Origin: Psococerastis gibbosa
Taxonomy: Eukaryota; Arthropoda; Insecta; Psocodea; Psocidae
Direction of reading: 5' to 3'
Length of the DNA stretch: 64,000 nucleotides
Assembly (NCBI GenBank): GCA_963971405.1
Contig: OZ020488.1
Span: forward strand, 33,538,689 to 33,602,688
Shown: positions 34,245-47,143 of the stretch, one piece after another
How positions within the stretch are numbered: position 1 is the first letter of the stretch
How the letters are laid out: the number at the start of each line of letters is the position of its first letter
Made by a program: the position numbers and the translations under genes
Notes under the pieces: generated by a model
Seen by the model: the letters and a program-made list of their open reading frames with translations, nothing else
Told to the model about the DNA's origin: nothing
The model's database searches: none

Positions 34245-34790
34245 TGGACGCCACGGTCACGTGCCCTGGAATGGTCACGAACAAAAGCCCGCGAAATTCA
34301 AGTTCATTAACCAGCTAATCCACGCAATGCATACTTTCATAGAACGGAAAATAAAGACCAGCGCCATTCAAATTAACTAACGCGCTATTCCCGATAATCA
34401 CTTCTTCTAGTACCATGAAAACCAACAAAAACCCGCGCGATATTCAAAGCCATGATTTCATGAACCTATTCGCGGCAATGCCTACTTCCATAGAACGAAG
34501 AATAAAAATCAGCGACGTATTCAAATTAACTACCTCGCGGAATTTAAATTAACTAACCCGCTATCCTCGGCAATCTTTTTCTTCCATAGAACGGAACAAA
34601 AACCCGCGAAATTCAAATTAACTAACTTGCTACTACCGGTAATGTCTACTTCCATAGAAAAGAAAAAAACAAAACAAAAACCGCGGAATTCAAATTCCTG
34701 GCAACCTCTGCTTCCAATTCCATAGAAAACAAAAACCGCGAAATTCAAATTAACTAACCCGCTATTCCCGACAATCTCTAACTTATGCCC
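34245..34790 (+). repeat. degenerate minisatellite, about 70-90 bp unit
   Basis: Blocks recur in constant order: CCATAGAACG, then AACAAAAACC, CGCGAAATTCAAATTAACTA and ACCCGCTATTCCCG, with CAATCTCTACTT completing the unit. About six units are visible with substitutions and length changes. No coding role is evident. The interval 34076-34244 and 34791-35820 has no gene. A low-complexity C-rich and CTCCC-rich patch lies at 35413-35515. Confidence 0.7.
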
Positions 34791-35829
34791 ATTCAACTAG
34801 CATACGGTTACCACCGTTTTAGCCGATAAATTCACTTACCTGACATCATTTCCTACCTTGTGAGATGTGAAGGCGCCATTCCCAAACTAGTTTTTTGACG
34901 CTTTAATTAGCCACTATCACAATATCCTAGCGGATCACTACGTGAACTGTGGAGTAGGACCTTGCTGTGGATTACTATGGTATAGAAATAGACCTATAAA
35001 GGACTTTCCACTGTACATTTGATTATAACAAGGACTTCAAAGTTTTTCTTATATCGGTCCTCGGTACTCTAGCCTATAATGCCACCCACCCCACAAAAAA
35101 AAAAAGTATGTCATTTTGACATTCCTAAGGGTGAGATTTTTCTTACTCATGTCCAACCCCAATTGGAAAAATGGAAGAGGTAAAAGGCCTCTATTAAAGT
35201 ACGTACAGGAGTGAGATGTTGCAAAAGGAATGAAATGTCGGCAGTATATCTACTTCGCCGAATGGGCTCGTGACAGGCTCAGGCAAAACAGCTAGGCTAG
35301 GAAAAAAAAATTTAGCCTACAATGTACATGAACCCACTGCTCAACGGCCCTTGCCCGTACTCGGCCGAAAATTTTGCAGTATGAACCTATCTTTCTGTAT
35401 TATTGGATTTAATCCTCCTCCTCCTCCCCCCCCCCCACACCCCCATTCGAGTTTTGGACAAAGTGTAATGATAGAAAAAAGTTCCTTATCTCCCCTCCCC
35501 TCCCCTCCCCCACCCAAACAAACCAAATTCCTAGATCCGCTTATGTCTTTCTAACGTAGGCTACCTCATCATACTGGTATAGGTACTCACATATCCCATG
35601 GCATAGTGGTAAACTTGGTTACAGCGTTAAATTCAAAATAAACTGTTACAAACAAAATCTCATTTACTGATATGCTGTATTTATCATTATGAGCTTCCCA
35701 TTTTGCCATGTGGGATATGGGGTTGATCTCACGTAGCCATAACAATATACAATACACGAGTGGATGAAGGCGATTAAAGTTTTTATGTAAAGTTAGATAA
35801 TGCAGACATTCAATATCCCTAGCAGACAG

Positions 35830-36115
35830 GCGAAGAAACGATCAGTTCAGAGCTGAGTTGAAAACTACCGATATCACTCTCAAGCGCAGGGGAAAAGGAT
35901 TGTTAAGGGATAGCTATATCCAAAGGCGAGGCGAGAATCATCTCCTGAAAAGGGCTGAGGAGTTTGTGGTTATGGGAAAAAGGAGAAAAGGAAAACCGAA
36001 GATGATGCTGGCGAGAAAGCTCCAGGCAGATCAACTCACACTCACACGCCAAGAGTCAAAGATGCCATAGATAGGGGCTGTGAAAGAGTCAATCTCGTAG
36101 GGGATAAAGGCGCGG
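35830..36115 (+). pseudogene. reverse transcriptase C-terminal remnant (endonuclease-RT LINE)
   Basis: The plus strand reads IQRRGENHLLKRAEEFVVMG then KRRKGKPKMMLARKL. This matches in pattern the region after the palm and thumb of RTE/craniate-type LINE ORFs, in which HV.RR..N...K...F...GKR.RGRPK is typical. A frame change leads into DAIDRGCERV, which also resembles that family's tail. No upstream RT remains, so it is a 5'-truncated dead copy. Confidence 0.5.
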
Positions 36116-39100
36116 AAAAAGTAAAATTATATGCAGACAATCTTTATCTCATGTTCAAGGTGTTAGAGACGCTCTGCGTCAAAATACAATAGGTACTATG
36201 TTTAGATCAATGGGAAATCGGACATTCGGATATTTAGTGTAAAAGAAGGTAACATAAATAGGTAAACAACTCAAAATATCTGAATCTATTCGAATAATCA
36301 AATAATAGCTAATTGGAGGTGTACTTTTTAAGAAAAAAAACGGCTTACTTTCAGTAGGGTACTGCTTGATTTTTTTATTAATTAAGTGTTAGTACCGTAT
36401 TGTAACTATATAAAGAACAAACTGAATAAAGTGAACATCTTGGTCAAAGTAAGCTGTGCGACTGTCTTGTCTTAAAGGGATTCGGATTTTTGGATAATGG
36501 GAGTTCGGATGAATACAGTTCTACCGAATAAGTATCTATTGAGAAGAGTAGCCTACTTCAGCACCGACTTCAATAATAAGTTATTTGTAACCCAAAACTT
36601 CAATAATGTTAGTCAACACCTTCATCTACACGGGATAATGGTAGTTTGGATATTTGAATTACCGAATATGTACCATATTGAGAAGAATAGCCTACAACTT
36701 ACAACATTCGTGCCACAAAACTTTAACACCGTAATTTAAGTTAACACCTTCATCTACTCGTGTCTTCAATTGTTATATTTAGTTCAAACAGTTAACAATA
36801 CGACATACGATAGTCTTTCAGTGTGCACATAGCAAGAACAATAATTATCACAATAACCACATTCTAACAATTAAAACAATTTACAATATAGCAATGTAAA
36901 AGCATGTAACATCCGATAAAATTTAATCAAGAACTCTTTTACACTCAAATACAGTAGGTTGTAAAAAAAAAAAAATAATAAACTTTTGGTGTGCTCGGAT
37001 ATTATTAAACTATTTTAACTCAGGGGTTTGTAATAATATTGTATTTTTATGGCCAGGTCTTAGTTGTAATAAACATAATACCATTTTCCACGCTAACATG
37101 AATTTTAGCTTATGAGTATATATATAATACTACTATACGTGTAATAGTGCCAAACAACGAAAATTTGAATGAAGTCTAAATGAAGTACATTATGTTGATA
37201 TGCTTATCAAGTTATTTTTTAATATGCTAACATGGAATAACTGGATCGCCAGGAGTAGTTGTGGTATGAATTTGATTGAATTTAGTCTACAATTATATTT
37301 AGCCCCCTTACCTCGAACGTTTGAACCCCTGAGCACTAGACAAGTCGGCGCCACTGCACGTCACAGGTTATATCACAGAAATTTAAATTAAAAACATTCA
37401 ATTCACACTGCCCTCAGCACATTACACGAAGAACCTGCTTCAAAGACAACAGTAACACACAAAAAATATTAACAAATGGTGGCAGGACAGGCGGGGACCA
37501 TTCAGACAGAATAAATGAGGGACTGACCGACAAGACTAAATAAAATGCAAAAAATTAAGAAAACTACATTTTAAAAAAATTACGGTGCTTACTATTACCA
37601 CATGATAATGCCAATAACTTTAAAAAATTAAACTGTGTTTCCGATTATTATTATTGCTTCCATTACACTTGAACCCATTTATGAAAAGAAAAGCATATAC
37701 CATATTTATATTATTATATTGTGAATTAATTTAATGTTCCTACAATATTCTTTTTTTACCCTAGTTGGTGCTCAGTACTATCCCACACGATCGGGCTCAC
37801 ACTACTATCTGCTAAAGAACGCACCTATACGTACTATACGCGGACGATTGAGGTGACCTCCTCGTTATAAACGAAATTAGATATAGAAAAAAATGGACTT
37901 GGTGGGATTCGAACCCACAATCTACGCCTATTCCGGGCGTCGTCTAAGCGTTATTTACAATACAAGACCATTGAACAAGAAGAATCCTAGCGACTCAGCC
38001 CAATAATAAATTAATGACTATTATAAGGGATCCTAAATTCCTAAAAAGTAGTAGGCTACTGTGGTTCCCCACTCTCAATGCGATTAACCCTTTTAAAATA
38101 AATTAATTAAGATATGGCCTAGGTATAGATATTTCCTACTACTCTGTGGCCGAAATTGCTACGGGTATTTTAAAATTTATTGTAGTTTTAAAATATCAAC
38201 AAAATTTTGAGTGTCAGGTCGGATGACTAATTTGCTGGCAAGTGGCAAGTGAAAAGAGACTACCCGTTGAAGTCGGGTAAGTCTTATTTTATTTTGACAA
38301 AAATCAGCCTGTTACTTTCTTTTATAATGCAATAGGCTAGCTGCAGGCCTGCAGCAGTGATCCTTATTATATTCTACTTATAACGTTTTTGTTGAACTGG
38401 GCCAGGGGCCGGCAACGTGAGGCTCGCGAGCCGCATGCCGCTCTTCCCTTTATGACCAGTTCTATACACAATTATTAAGCCGGTAATAAACATAACACAT
38501 CCAGAAGGCTACTTACTTTATCGTATATAGTGCATTCGTATTTCAAAGTTACCTACAATAGTTACCTGCAAAGGTGTTTCATAAATAGGTGATTGCAATA
38601 TATATTATTGTTTCATTCATTTTTGTTTGGGATGTATGGCTCTTTTAACAGATCTAAATCTGTTTTTTTTTTCGAAATTTGGCTCAGCTGCTAGAAAACG
38701 TTACCAATCCCTAAACTAGACGGTGACGGCGAGACGCGCTGCCAAAATTTGAGGTGCAGCTGTTCTATGATTTACTTACGGGCAGTTTTCGCGCCCAATT
38801 AACTGAGCCCACTCTTAATTGGTAATTTGCACTTTAAGGCGCTGATTTTAAATACAGACATGTATCCAGGATTTGTTTCGTGGCAGGAATTTTGCAAAAA
38901 CATCTTCTGTGAGAGCTATATTGCCGGAAATGGATTGTATACATGGTAATTGATATTTTCGTAAATAATTTTTGCTCATAGCTGGTGATCCAAGGTTTGA
39001 TACAAGGGGGAGAGCAGGGGGTCGCCCCCCCCCTAATGGGCTGAATCCGTCCCTGCCGTTCCTGTGGTGACCCCCATATACATAGATAAGCTACGCGTAT

Positions 39101-39774
39101 ATGACGCCTTACCATTCCTGGTGATACACAGCAGTATACGGTGTTCTTTTATTTTTTTGGTGCGATAGGCAAAGTTACCGTATAAATAAATAAAAATTCA
39201 CAACTCCAGCGAGTGGGCTTGGTGGACTTGAGTTTAGGACCAGCAGCATGGCTTATGGTTTGGCTATGGGGCCACGGAAAAAAAGGGGCCCCCACAAGAA
39301 GCCGCAAAATACAAAATACAAAATACAAAATCGCAATAGATTAAAAAAACTAAAGCAAACTAAAGCAAATAAATAAACTTGTCGAAATATTTGGCGGGAA
39401 ATTGGAACGTGCCGTCGCATTAATGATTAATCGCCTTACTCTATTCTGTTTAGCATCCTGAGTCTCTATTTAAAAATGATAGTGGAGTATTCGTGTAAGG
39501 GTATAAGGCTGTTCTGTCCGAGAAAGGGCCCCACACGATTGCGGCCGAGGAGCCCCCACAAGGCCAAACCGGCCAGGATAAAAATTTCAATTTTTCCTAA
39601 GAAAACATATTTAAGCATCGTTCAAGTACACAGTATTTTAAATTCGGGTCGCAGTCCCAGTTGTCCTACCCCTGGAATCTGGATACATCCGTCATCTTTG
39701 AACCCACCACACTTACTACCTATTATAGGTAGCCTTCCTGTATATTTCAGTCAGGATCATTAAATTATTAGGTC
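36116..39774. other. 3.7-kb stretch without recognisable gene
   Basis: AT-rich sequence with many short unsupported ORFs. Visible items are a diverged duplication of the phrases ACTTCAATAA, GTTAACACCTTCATCTAC and GGGATAATGG within 36490-36770, a tRNA-like segment (listed separately), and a C-rich right end of a hAT-like element near 39025-39056 (GGGCTGAATCCGTCCCTG). A short ACAAAATACAAAATAC repeat is at 39307-39330. Confidence 0.4.
37893..37955 (-). repeat. tRNA-derived SINE head, family B (second copy)
   Basis: On the minus strand the segment has CGCTTAGACGACGCCCGG and the B-box GGGTTCGAATCCC. Compared with 12985-13079 the central part is alike. Its 3' side pairs as GTGGG...CCCAC like a T-arm, but I cannot build a complete cloverleaf. 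Confidence 0.45.
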
Positions 39775-39782
39775 AGTAAAGT

Positions 39783-39990
39783 CAGGGCATGTAGAGTAGT
39801 GGTAAGTAGGCCTACTGTCTCTGACTTTCACCCGAAAGGCTGCAGGCTCGAGTCTCACAAGTACTGAAAAATACTGTAACTTACTACATTTTTGCTACAT
39901 TTCTGGCCATGCTTCTGAGGGCGTGTAAGTAAACCAGGCTTCTTAGTAGAGTGTAAGAGGCTTAGTAATGGAACAAACAGTCAATATAGC
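39783..39990 (+). repeat. tRNA-derived SINE, family A (diverged copy)
   Basis: Head GGCATGTAGAGTAGTGGTAA, TTTCACCCGAAAGG, a changed B-box (GGCTCGAGTCT), and the 3' part TCTTAGTAGAGTGTAAGAGG to GGCTTAGTAATGGAACAAAC. The central GGGCTTTATAGCC block is deleted. Confidence 0.65.
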
Positions 39991-40414
39991 GTTTCCTATT
40001 TATACGTAGTTTTAGGCAAGCTTTGTGATGGTCAAAATTTTCGATCCCGAGATTTCAACTGATTTACACGCTCAGAGGTACCAGGTTTTTACGATACGTC
40101 TGTCTGTCTATCTGTTTCTCTGTTCATCGATTTGCGGGCATACTACTCGGTGGATTTTGATGAAATTTGGCATGTGGGTTCACAAAAATCATGCATCGGG
40201 ACCATTTGTTTCCGAAATTTAACCGTAGGAAAATTATGTACGATGAAATTACTCACATTATCTATATACTAATTGATAAATAGGAATAAATAGGTTCGAG
40301 TAAACTCGAATCGGTTATTTATTTATTTATTTTTAAGTTTCTCCGAGCGGTGGTGAAACCCTTGTTGCACTGGATTGTAATTTTAATTGGCCAGTACACT
40401 GTTCACAGGGGAGC

Positions 40415-41155
40415 CAGTGCCGGATTAACCCCTGGGGGGGCCGGGGGCACAAGATATGGGGGGGGGGGGCGTTTTTGGAAACCAGAGGCGGACGAGGTGG
40501 TCCTAGACAGAGGCGGTCCCAGACCTCATAAAAGGGGGAGGCACTTGTCAGTGGCGTAACGATATTTTTTCGAAGGTGTGGTATAATTTGGTGCCTCTGC
40601 ATCCATTTTCATAAAAGTTGCTCAGAAGACAGAGGGCTGAAATATTGGGGTTTCCCACATTTTGAGAACAAGAAAGCTTACCTACATATTACAAAGAATC
40701 AATATAATTATGGCCAAAGGGGGCCCGGGGGGAGAAATGTTTTGAAAAATAGGGCTGAAATGGTGAGGTTTTACGCATTTTGAGAGCAATAAGGCTTATA
40801 TGTTAGAATGAATCAATATAATTGTAGACAAGGGGGGCCCGGGGGGAGAAAGGTTTTGAAAAATAGGGCTGAAATAGTGAGGTTTTGCGCATTTTGAGTG
40901 TTGTAACACTTAGATTTTTGAGGCAAAGAATATAATGCCTTCCAAAGGGGGGAGGAGGGCGATAGCATGTCGCTTCGTCAGCCTCTGGTGCAAGTTGTAA
41001 CCTCCTCTAAAATTCATAAATCTACTTACCAGCATTGCAGGAAAAAAATAACAATTTCAAAACTTTTAATTTCTATTTTTTTATATTTTAATCTAAAAAT
41101 ATCTCATTCTGGGGGGGGGGGCGGGGGCCTGTGCCCATGGGTTAATCCGGCACTG
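40415..41155. mobile_element. hAT-like element with perfect 8-bp target duplication (741 bp), nested repeats inside
   Basis: The ends CAGTGCCGGATTAACCC and GGGTTAATCCGGCACTG are exact inverted repeats of 17 bp. AGGGGAGC flanks both sides (40407-40414 and 41156-41163). G tracts sit next to both ends. Inside are about three tandem units of roughly 125 bp (40600-40920) containing GGGGGGCCCGGGGGGAGAAA and AATAGGGCTGAAAT, and a further hAT-type left end CAGTGGCGTAACG at 40550. No transposase ORF. Confidence 0.85.
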
Positions 41156-41163
41156 AGGGGAGC

Positions 41164-42736
41164 TCAACACTTTCATTGGAAAGCAGCTTGAGTAGGGTAA
41201 CCATTCGTCTAGATCTTGCCAGTACAGCAGGTACAAATTTTTACCATCAATGTCTTGCATCCAAATCATATCCAAATGACACGAAAATGTACTGACATGA
41301 CTACTATAGAATTTCTTAAAAACCTTGATAACTTATTTTTATCAACTTTATAATAGTAGTATAGATAGAGAACCGAGAACCCCGAACCCCCCCCCCCCCC
41401 CCAAGACGGGAGATATTTAGTCTTATAAATATTGAGAAAAAGATTTATAAAAACTAACTTTTTATGACTTAATGTTTCTATATACAGTAGAACTTGGTTA
41501 CTAAAGTCTGGGAGATGTAAGATACTCGGTAATAAGGAGGCTACATGAAATGCCATTAAAATGTAACCCCTACCTAGTGGGCCTACAAAAGACCTTCACC
41601 TCGATTATAAGAGAACTACTTGATATTATAGAGGCAAAATTGACCCGAAATTGAGAGAAAATCCCTGACCTCTATATAAGAGAAGAGTCCGAAAAGTTCT
41701 AACAGTCGGTTGGGAAACTTGGAAGACTTTAAGAGCAGGTCGGAGTGTTCCCACTATGCGCTTTTTACAAGAAATTTTGCATAGAAAATATCAATCCTAG
41801 GGCTATCATTAATATACATTAAATTAGCACAAATGCTCCTCTACATTTCGATGCATCCTTCCTTGGGACTACTACACCAATCGTTTTTTGTACAAATCTG
41901 TTTGCCTGATATTTTTGACAGCTCTATGATTGATATTTCATGAGATTTGAATTTTTACCCTTATAAGGTTTTACGCCTCCGATTAATTCTTAAATTTACG
42001 ACGTTCTGCTTCTCTAATTGTACGATTCTTTCGTGTTAATTCATATAATTAAGAAGACGCTCCCACCGATCTAAACAAGATTCTGGACATTCCCATCTAC
42101 ATTAAAATTTCAGATTGTTATAATTCTTTACTTGGGATCATACTTCAGCTTTGAAAGAGGTGGTCAGTGACTATGAATCGCCTTTTCCCCAGAGGCGCCC
42201 CCGCAGGTGAACCATGAGATACTAAAAAGTGCATTTGCTCAATTTGTCGGGTCTTTTCAGAAGTATTTTATCCAGTACATTTAAAAACATATCATTATCG
42301 TTAACATTGGTTCATCAAGAACGTTCTGCAGGGCAATCGCCAGCACCAAACTGACTGCATCTGGAATTGGGGCCCATTCATTCCGTCGCTTTTTTGAATT
42401 ATGCACCATTACCTGGTTTTGTATATTTTAACACAAACAGGCCATGGTCACTCAAGGTACAGCAAAGCTAATTGTGGTTCAAGGGGTCCGGACCCCCTCC
42501 GAAATGAAACACTGGTTAAATGGACTTTCATTAATAAAATACTTCAAAAAAAAATTGGACCTCCCCTCCCAACAGAAACCTGGGCACGGCCTTGGAGGGA
42601 ACATTGATCCAGATTCCAGAATGAAGAAAAAAAATTCCCGACTCAATAGATTTTAAGTTGTATTGTGACCAGCAATGCTTTATTAACCGAGTTCTACTGT
42701 AGGTAGCTATTTATTTTTAAAACCTATACTTTGACC
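41164..42736. other. 1.6 kb without gene
   Basis: Contains a C18 tract at 41385-41402, presumably part of an older G/C-tract element, and short unsupported ORFs. A GTCCGGACCCCCTCCGAAAT block at 42486 resembles the insides of the hAT-like elements. No exon pattern. Confidence 0.35.
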
Positions 42737-43652
42737 ATGGACGTACGCAGCCATGGGCGGGGGGGGGGGGCGCTTGCCCCCTTTAATCTTCCAAAAATAA
42801 ATAATTAATTAAATAAGGACGCAAAACTAACTCTCAACATTCTCATCTCAGGTTTCCGTATACGACTTCTGACTGTTCCCTGATTTGTACAGTATACTCG
42901 TACAGGCTGCTGAATTTCTGTGCCTTGAGTGTTCCCTCACTGACTCTGCCCCAAAATTGTCTATTACTTATTTTTTTTTTAATTTTTACAGCAGAATTCC
43001 GGGGCCCAGGGGCGCGCCTTGTCTATCGAGCGAATAAGGTTAACGCTTTGGTAGGCCCCACACTTGGTCTTACGTTGTGCATCAAGTAATGATTAAATAA
43101 CCCACTATTTCTGACCATGCTTCGGAGAGCATGTAAAGCAGGCGGTCCCGGGCCTTCCTACTTGATTGTAAAAGAGGGCTTTATAGCCCAAACTCCACTA
43201 GGTTAGCTTATTTATTTTATTTATATATTTTGCCCCTATAGGTACAATTAATACAAATGTATCCCCCCCCCTTCTCCGGAGTTGTATTATTAATCCTTTA
43301 TGAAATCGGGATTTAGCTGTTAAACCTTACTATATCACGCCTTTATTTAAATTTCCTCCGGCTACTAAGAGGACTTGCACCGACTAATAATAATAATTGT
43401 GTATTAACCAGAAAATTGACAACTACATTTAAGAGAAAATAAATTAATTTCTGACAATACATCAATGACGGCGATGAGCTTAAGCCCATAGAGCCCATTT
43501 TCGCTTTAGGCCTCATTACCATCCTCCCGGGCGGCCATGTGGTGGTGTCAAATCAAAATTATTTTTTTTCGCCTCTTGCAAGAGGGAGGGAACATTCGAG
43601 ACACTAAGGTGCCCTAAAATGCCCCCCTAAAATAAAAGCTGTGTACGTCCAT
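42737..43652. mobile_element. probable hAT-like element carrying a SINE insertion
   Basis: The left end ATGGACGTACGCAGC and the right end GCTGTGTACGTCCAT are inverted; a G11 tract is just inside the left end and a CCCCCC run is inside the right end. No 8-bp duplication is visible. A family A SINE body (about 43098-43240, GAGCATGTAAAGCAGGCGGT, GGGCTTTATAGCCC) is inserted within. The left and right ends may belong to two elements. Confidence 0.45.
43098..43240 (+). repeat. tRNA-derived SINE, family A (5' truncated)
   Basis: The body from GACCATGCTTCGGAGAGCAT to ACTCCACTAGGTTAGCTTA followed by an ATTTATTTTATTTA tail. The tRNA-like head is absent. Confidence 0.7.
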
Positions 43653-45657
43653 ATTTTTTTTTTCAAAGTTTCAAAACAAAATTTTCATTTCCCAGTCAAT
43701 TGCACCCACACCCCCAAGCCTTAAAGCGCCCCGGTGGTAGGAGGAAACGGAACGAAAAATACCGGCCGACCCGACAACATGTCTTGCACGATCCAGATTG
43801 TGCGTGTCATAGCACGCATTCTCTACCCCTAACCAGCAGCGCACACTGCCTCAGGGCGCAACAGCTTCACAAGTTGCGCTCTTCATTCCCAACACGCCAA
43901 ATCTAATGTCCCTTACAAGCTATTGTAACATTAATGATAAGATTCAGCTCAGTAACGACTTAATTCATCGGTGGTCTTAGTGCGATACACCCCCCAATGT
44001 CAAACAGTAGCAGATCAACTTCCTAAGACGCCGAGTAGTTTACTTAAAACGTGTTTTCCAGAAGAGGAATCTTCGCAACCTGAACGCTTGAACTACGTAA
44101 AAGCTATTCAAACATTAAGCCGTTCGTTGGTTTCTATGATGAATCTATAAGACAACCGCATGAATGGCAATGCATTCATTCACAAGGTTATCGAGCATTC
44201 CGTCTCAGATCCCAAGCAACGGCGTAATGGACTGCTTTCAAATTCAGTTTAGAATGGAATGAGTGATTGAAGTTTCATACCGCTAATTGCCTAGTCACCA
44301 GTAAACTGACCAGTGCCATGGTCGTTGGTCAGTTCAGCAGTGGATGGACTGACAATAAGATTGCATAGTGGGCCAATGATCGGAGCTGAGTTCAAGAAAA
44401 GTAGACTTCAGTATTCAGAGCACACCTAGAGAGTATGCCAAGCAGAAAAGCGAAGGCGCCGTCTGTCGGCGCCGCTGTTGCAATGGCAGTACTATAGAAC
44501 GACGCCAGGCTGCTGGGTGTCTGAAGTCTGAACCCTACACAAATCATATTCATTTCACTCCACATTCACTGCACCAAAGACCTATAATACAATTTAAGCT
44601 AAGCACTGCACAATGTCATTTTTTCCTCTTCTTTCTTCTTATTTCACTATCACTTCACCTGACCTTAATAACTCTTCGACACCCAGCTGCCTGAACGTGC
44701 GTCCCTCCTGCCAGCCGTGGCCCTACTAAAGTACGGCCAGTAGCCCTAGCGTGGCCTACAATGGTAATTTAGTGCCATGGTTAAATAGGGGGATGGGTAA
44801 CGCAGGATGGGAGGATTATCAAGATGATAAGAATATAAGAGATGGGAAACTTGAACTATGTAAGTGAAAGAATTGATAGTCAAATAGAGAAGCTCCAGAT
44901 GAGGTGCTGCCGTAAGAAGTTAAATATAACGTATATTGATCGGAAAACCAGTGACCAGAAGAAGAAGAAACATTAACGAAGGTACTAATGGACATTGTAC
45001 GTCACGATAGGGCTGCAGACCTTCGTTCGTCTGCCGGGCGTTCTCTAGGTGAACCGTTCATCCCAAATCAAATCCCACTTATCTTTAACTCAGTTGAAAT
45101 CATTAGTTCAGCATCCGACTCAAGCACCTGATTGTCTCATGCAATAATCCACTTCAAATACTCCGTCGCATTTCAAATTAAATTTAAACTAGCCTTTGAA
45201 CAACTGACAGGTTAGCTGCCATTCAGTTTGCGAAGCAATCTTTTGGCAAACACGTTAAAAGGACTTCCCGAGCCCCTTAAGAAGAAAACCTTGTCTGATA
45301 ATCATCGCAAACTGCACGCAACAACAACAGAAAAACCAAATCGGTACTGGAGCTTTTGAATCTTACCAACAATTGATACAGTAATTCTGGGCGCAAAAGA
45401 TTCAGCTAATCGAGAATGGTATAGCGTAACTTTCAAAGTTGCTGAAACCTAAGTACAGCATGAAATGCTGGTCAGGCATAGAATATACGTAGCTATGTCA
45501 TACACAACATGCCTCATGTAAGGCATAATGTAGGAGCGGCCGATACTCCAGTCCAGTTTCCTACTAATCTACCATAGACGCTTTGCGGCCCCTTTACATA
45601 AAAATGCCTCATTTCAAAAGATCCACGAGTTGTTTGTTCCATGCCGGTATTTTTATT
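43653..45657. other. 2 kb without recognisable gene
   Basis: Mixed-composition sequence somewhat richer in GC than its surroundings (43700-44760). It has no open exon with splice signals that I can support, and no termini. It may be old repeat or regulatory DNA. Confidence 0.4.
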
Positions 45658-46098
45658 CTAGGCCGTAGCCAGAGGGAGTCCAGGGGGTCCGGACCTCCCC
45701 CCCCCCCCCGAAATATATTTGCCGCATACACTAAATAGAATGGAGTTTTAAATGTATTGAGGTTCCCCTAACCTCCGACCAGTGGCGTCATAAATTTTGG
45801 GGGGCCCTTACGCAACACAGAGCAGTGCCCCCCCCCCCCCTAAAACTTCTCGAAGAAATTTTTCTGGCCCGAAATTAGTTTTTGTTTATAAACTTTCAAT
45901 TTTTTTTTAATTTTATAAATTTTTACAGAAAATCCCCCCCCCCCCAAAAAAATACGTTTTTTTTTCTTATTGCGGGGGTGCCCTTTGGCCGGAGGCCCTT
46001 ACGCCTTGCATAACATGCTACTGCCACCCTTCTGTTACGCCACTGTCACCAATCGCGTCAGATGGACCCCCCGAAAAAAAATTCTGGCTACGGCCCTG
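45658..46098. mobile_element. hAT-like element containing a second hAT-like element
   Basis: The outer ends are CTAGGCCGTAGCCAGA and TCTGGCTACGGCCCTG, inverted, with 8-mers TTTTTATT and TTGTTATT on the outside (one mismatch). Inside, 45780-46045 has its own ends CAGTGGCGTCATAA and TTCTGTTACGCCACTG. Homopolymers C12, C13, C11 and several G runs are present. The inner element has no clear duplication. Confidence 0.65.
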
Positions 46099-46964
46099 TT
46101 GTTATTGCTTACAGTAGGCCTACCTCAATACCGGTAGTCACTACAAGGTCTTACCCTAGTATAGTCCGCGTCCAAAATTTTAAAAATGCCTGAACGATGC
46201 TAATATTTTTTTAAGTATAAATGCGTTTTTTGTCGCTAACTCAAAAAAGCTGAAAATTTCATCTCTATCCTGTTGTTATATTTTTGTGTGAGGAATTTTA
46301 ATCCTCTTTACAAAAAACGCGTAAAATTAAAATTTTTCTGGTGTGGCATAGGGGACGAACAAATAATTTGCTAAAATTTGCAAGTATCACGTGACGGTGT
46401 TAGAATATGCGCGGTAAATTCAAATTAATGAATTATTGGAATACAAGAGAATAGTTTCATTGTTTCATAATTGAAAGAAATACTAATAAACATTAAAATA
46501 TACCTGGTAGCATTTTGAAATATAATGAGAATTTTAATTAATGTGTTTACAACTAAGGGATAAAAAATTGAAAACTCACCAAAAATATAGCATAAGATTA
46601 ATTTATCAATTTGAATTGGTATTATGCGTTATTATGATAATCCCAAATCACCAAAATAGGGCTGCTGGCCTATAGCGCTTAACTGCATATCCAAAATTTT
46701 CAGCAGGGGGATGGGGGAGATCTCCGAACCGTTTGCAGTTAATAAGAAACTACCTGGCTAAACGATATCAGACTCAAAATGATGTGATTGATGAAGATTA
46801 GGGAGGATATCTTATAGTATAGAAATATAGCCCATTGCTTGCGTCACAGTATGAAATACTATATATTTAGGCCCCAAATTAATCCTGGATACATGCTTGC
46901 CACCAACAAATTTAAAAAAGAAGCTGTACCATTTAAAAACTTAAAAATTCAAATATTCATTACA
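46099..46964. other. AT-rich stretch without gene
   Basis: No ORF of note, no termini, no repeats beyond short A/T runs. Confidence 0.4.
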
Positions 46965-46972
46965 CTCACCAA

Positions 46973-47135
46973 CATGGACGGATGCAGGGGTAGCCCCCCC
47001 CCCCTCCAAATTTAGTAAATTTGTTGTAAGATTAAGCTCTAATTTAATCGATACTAACCTATGCATATACTGTATGTTTGTTCTGTTTTGACCAACTACA
47101 TCCCCCCCCCCAATAATGGGCTGGATCCTTCCCTG
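46973..47135. mobile_element. hAT-like element, inverted relative to 5498-5676 (163 bp)
   Basis: The ends are CATGGACGGATGCAGG and GGGCTGGATCCTTCCCTG. The flanks CTCACCAA (46965-46972) and CTCACTAA (47136-47143) differ at one base. The body is a reversed, diverged copy of 5498-5676, including TTTAATCGAT and TTTTGACCAACTAC. C9 and C10 tracts sit near the ends. Confidence 0.75.
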
Positions 47136-47143
47136 CTCACTAA

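Noticed and set aside
35341-35554. ORFs rich in Pro or Gly on both strands
   Set aside because: They are translations of a C-rich and CTCCC-rich low-complexity tract.
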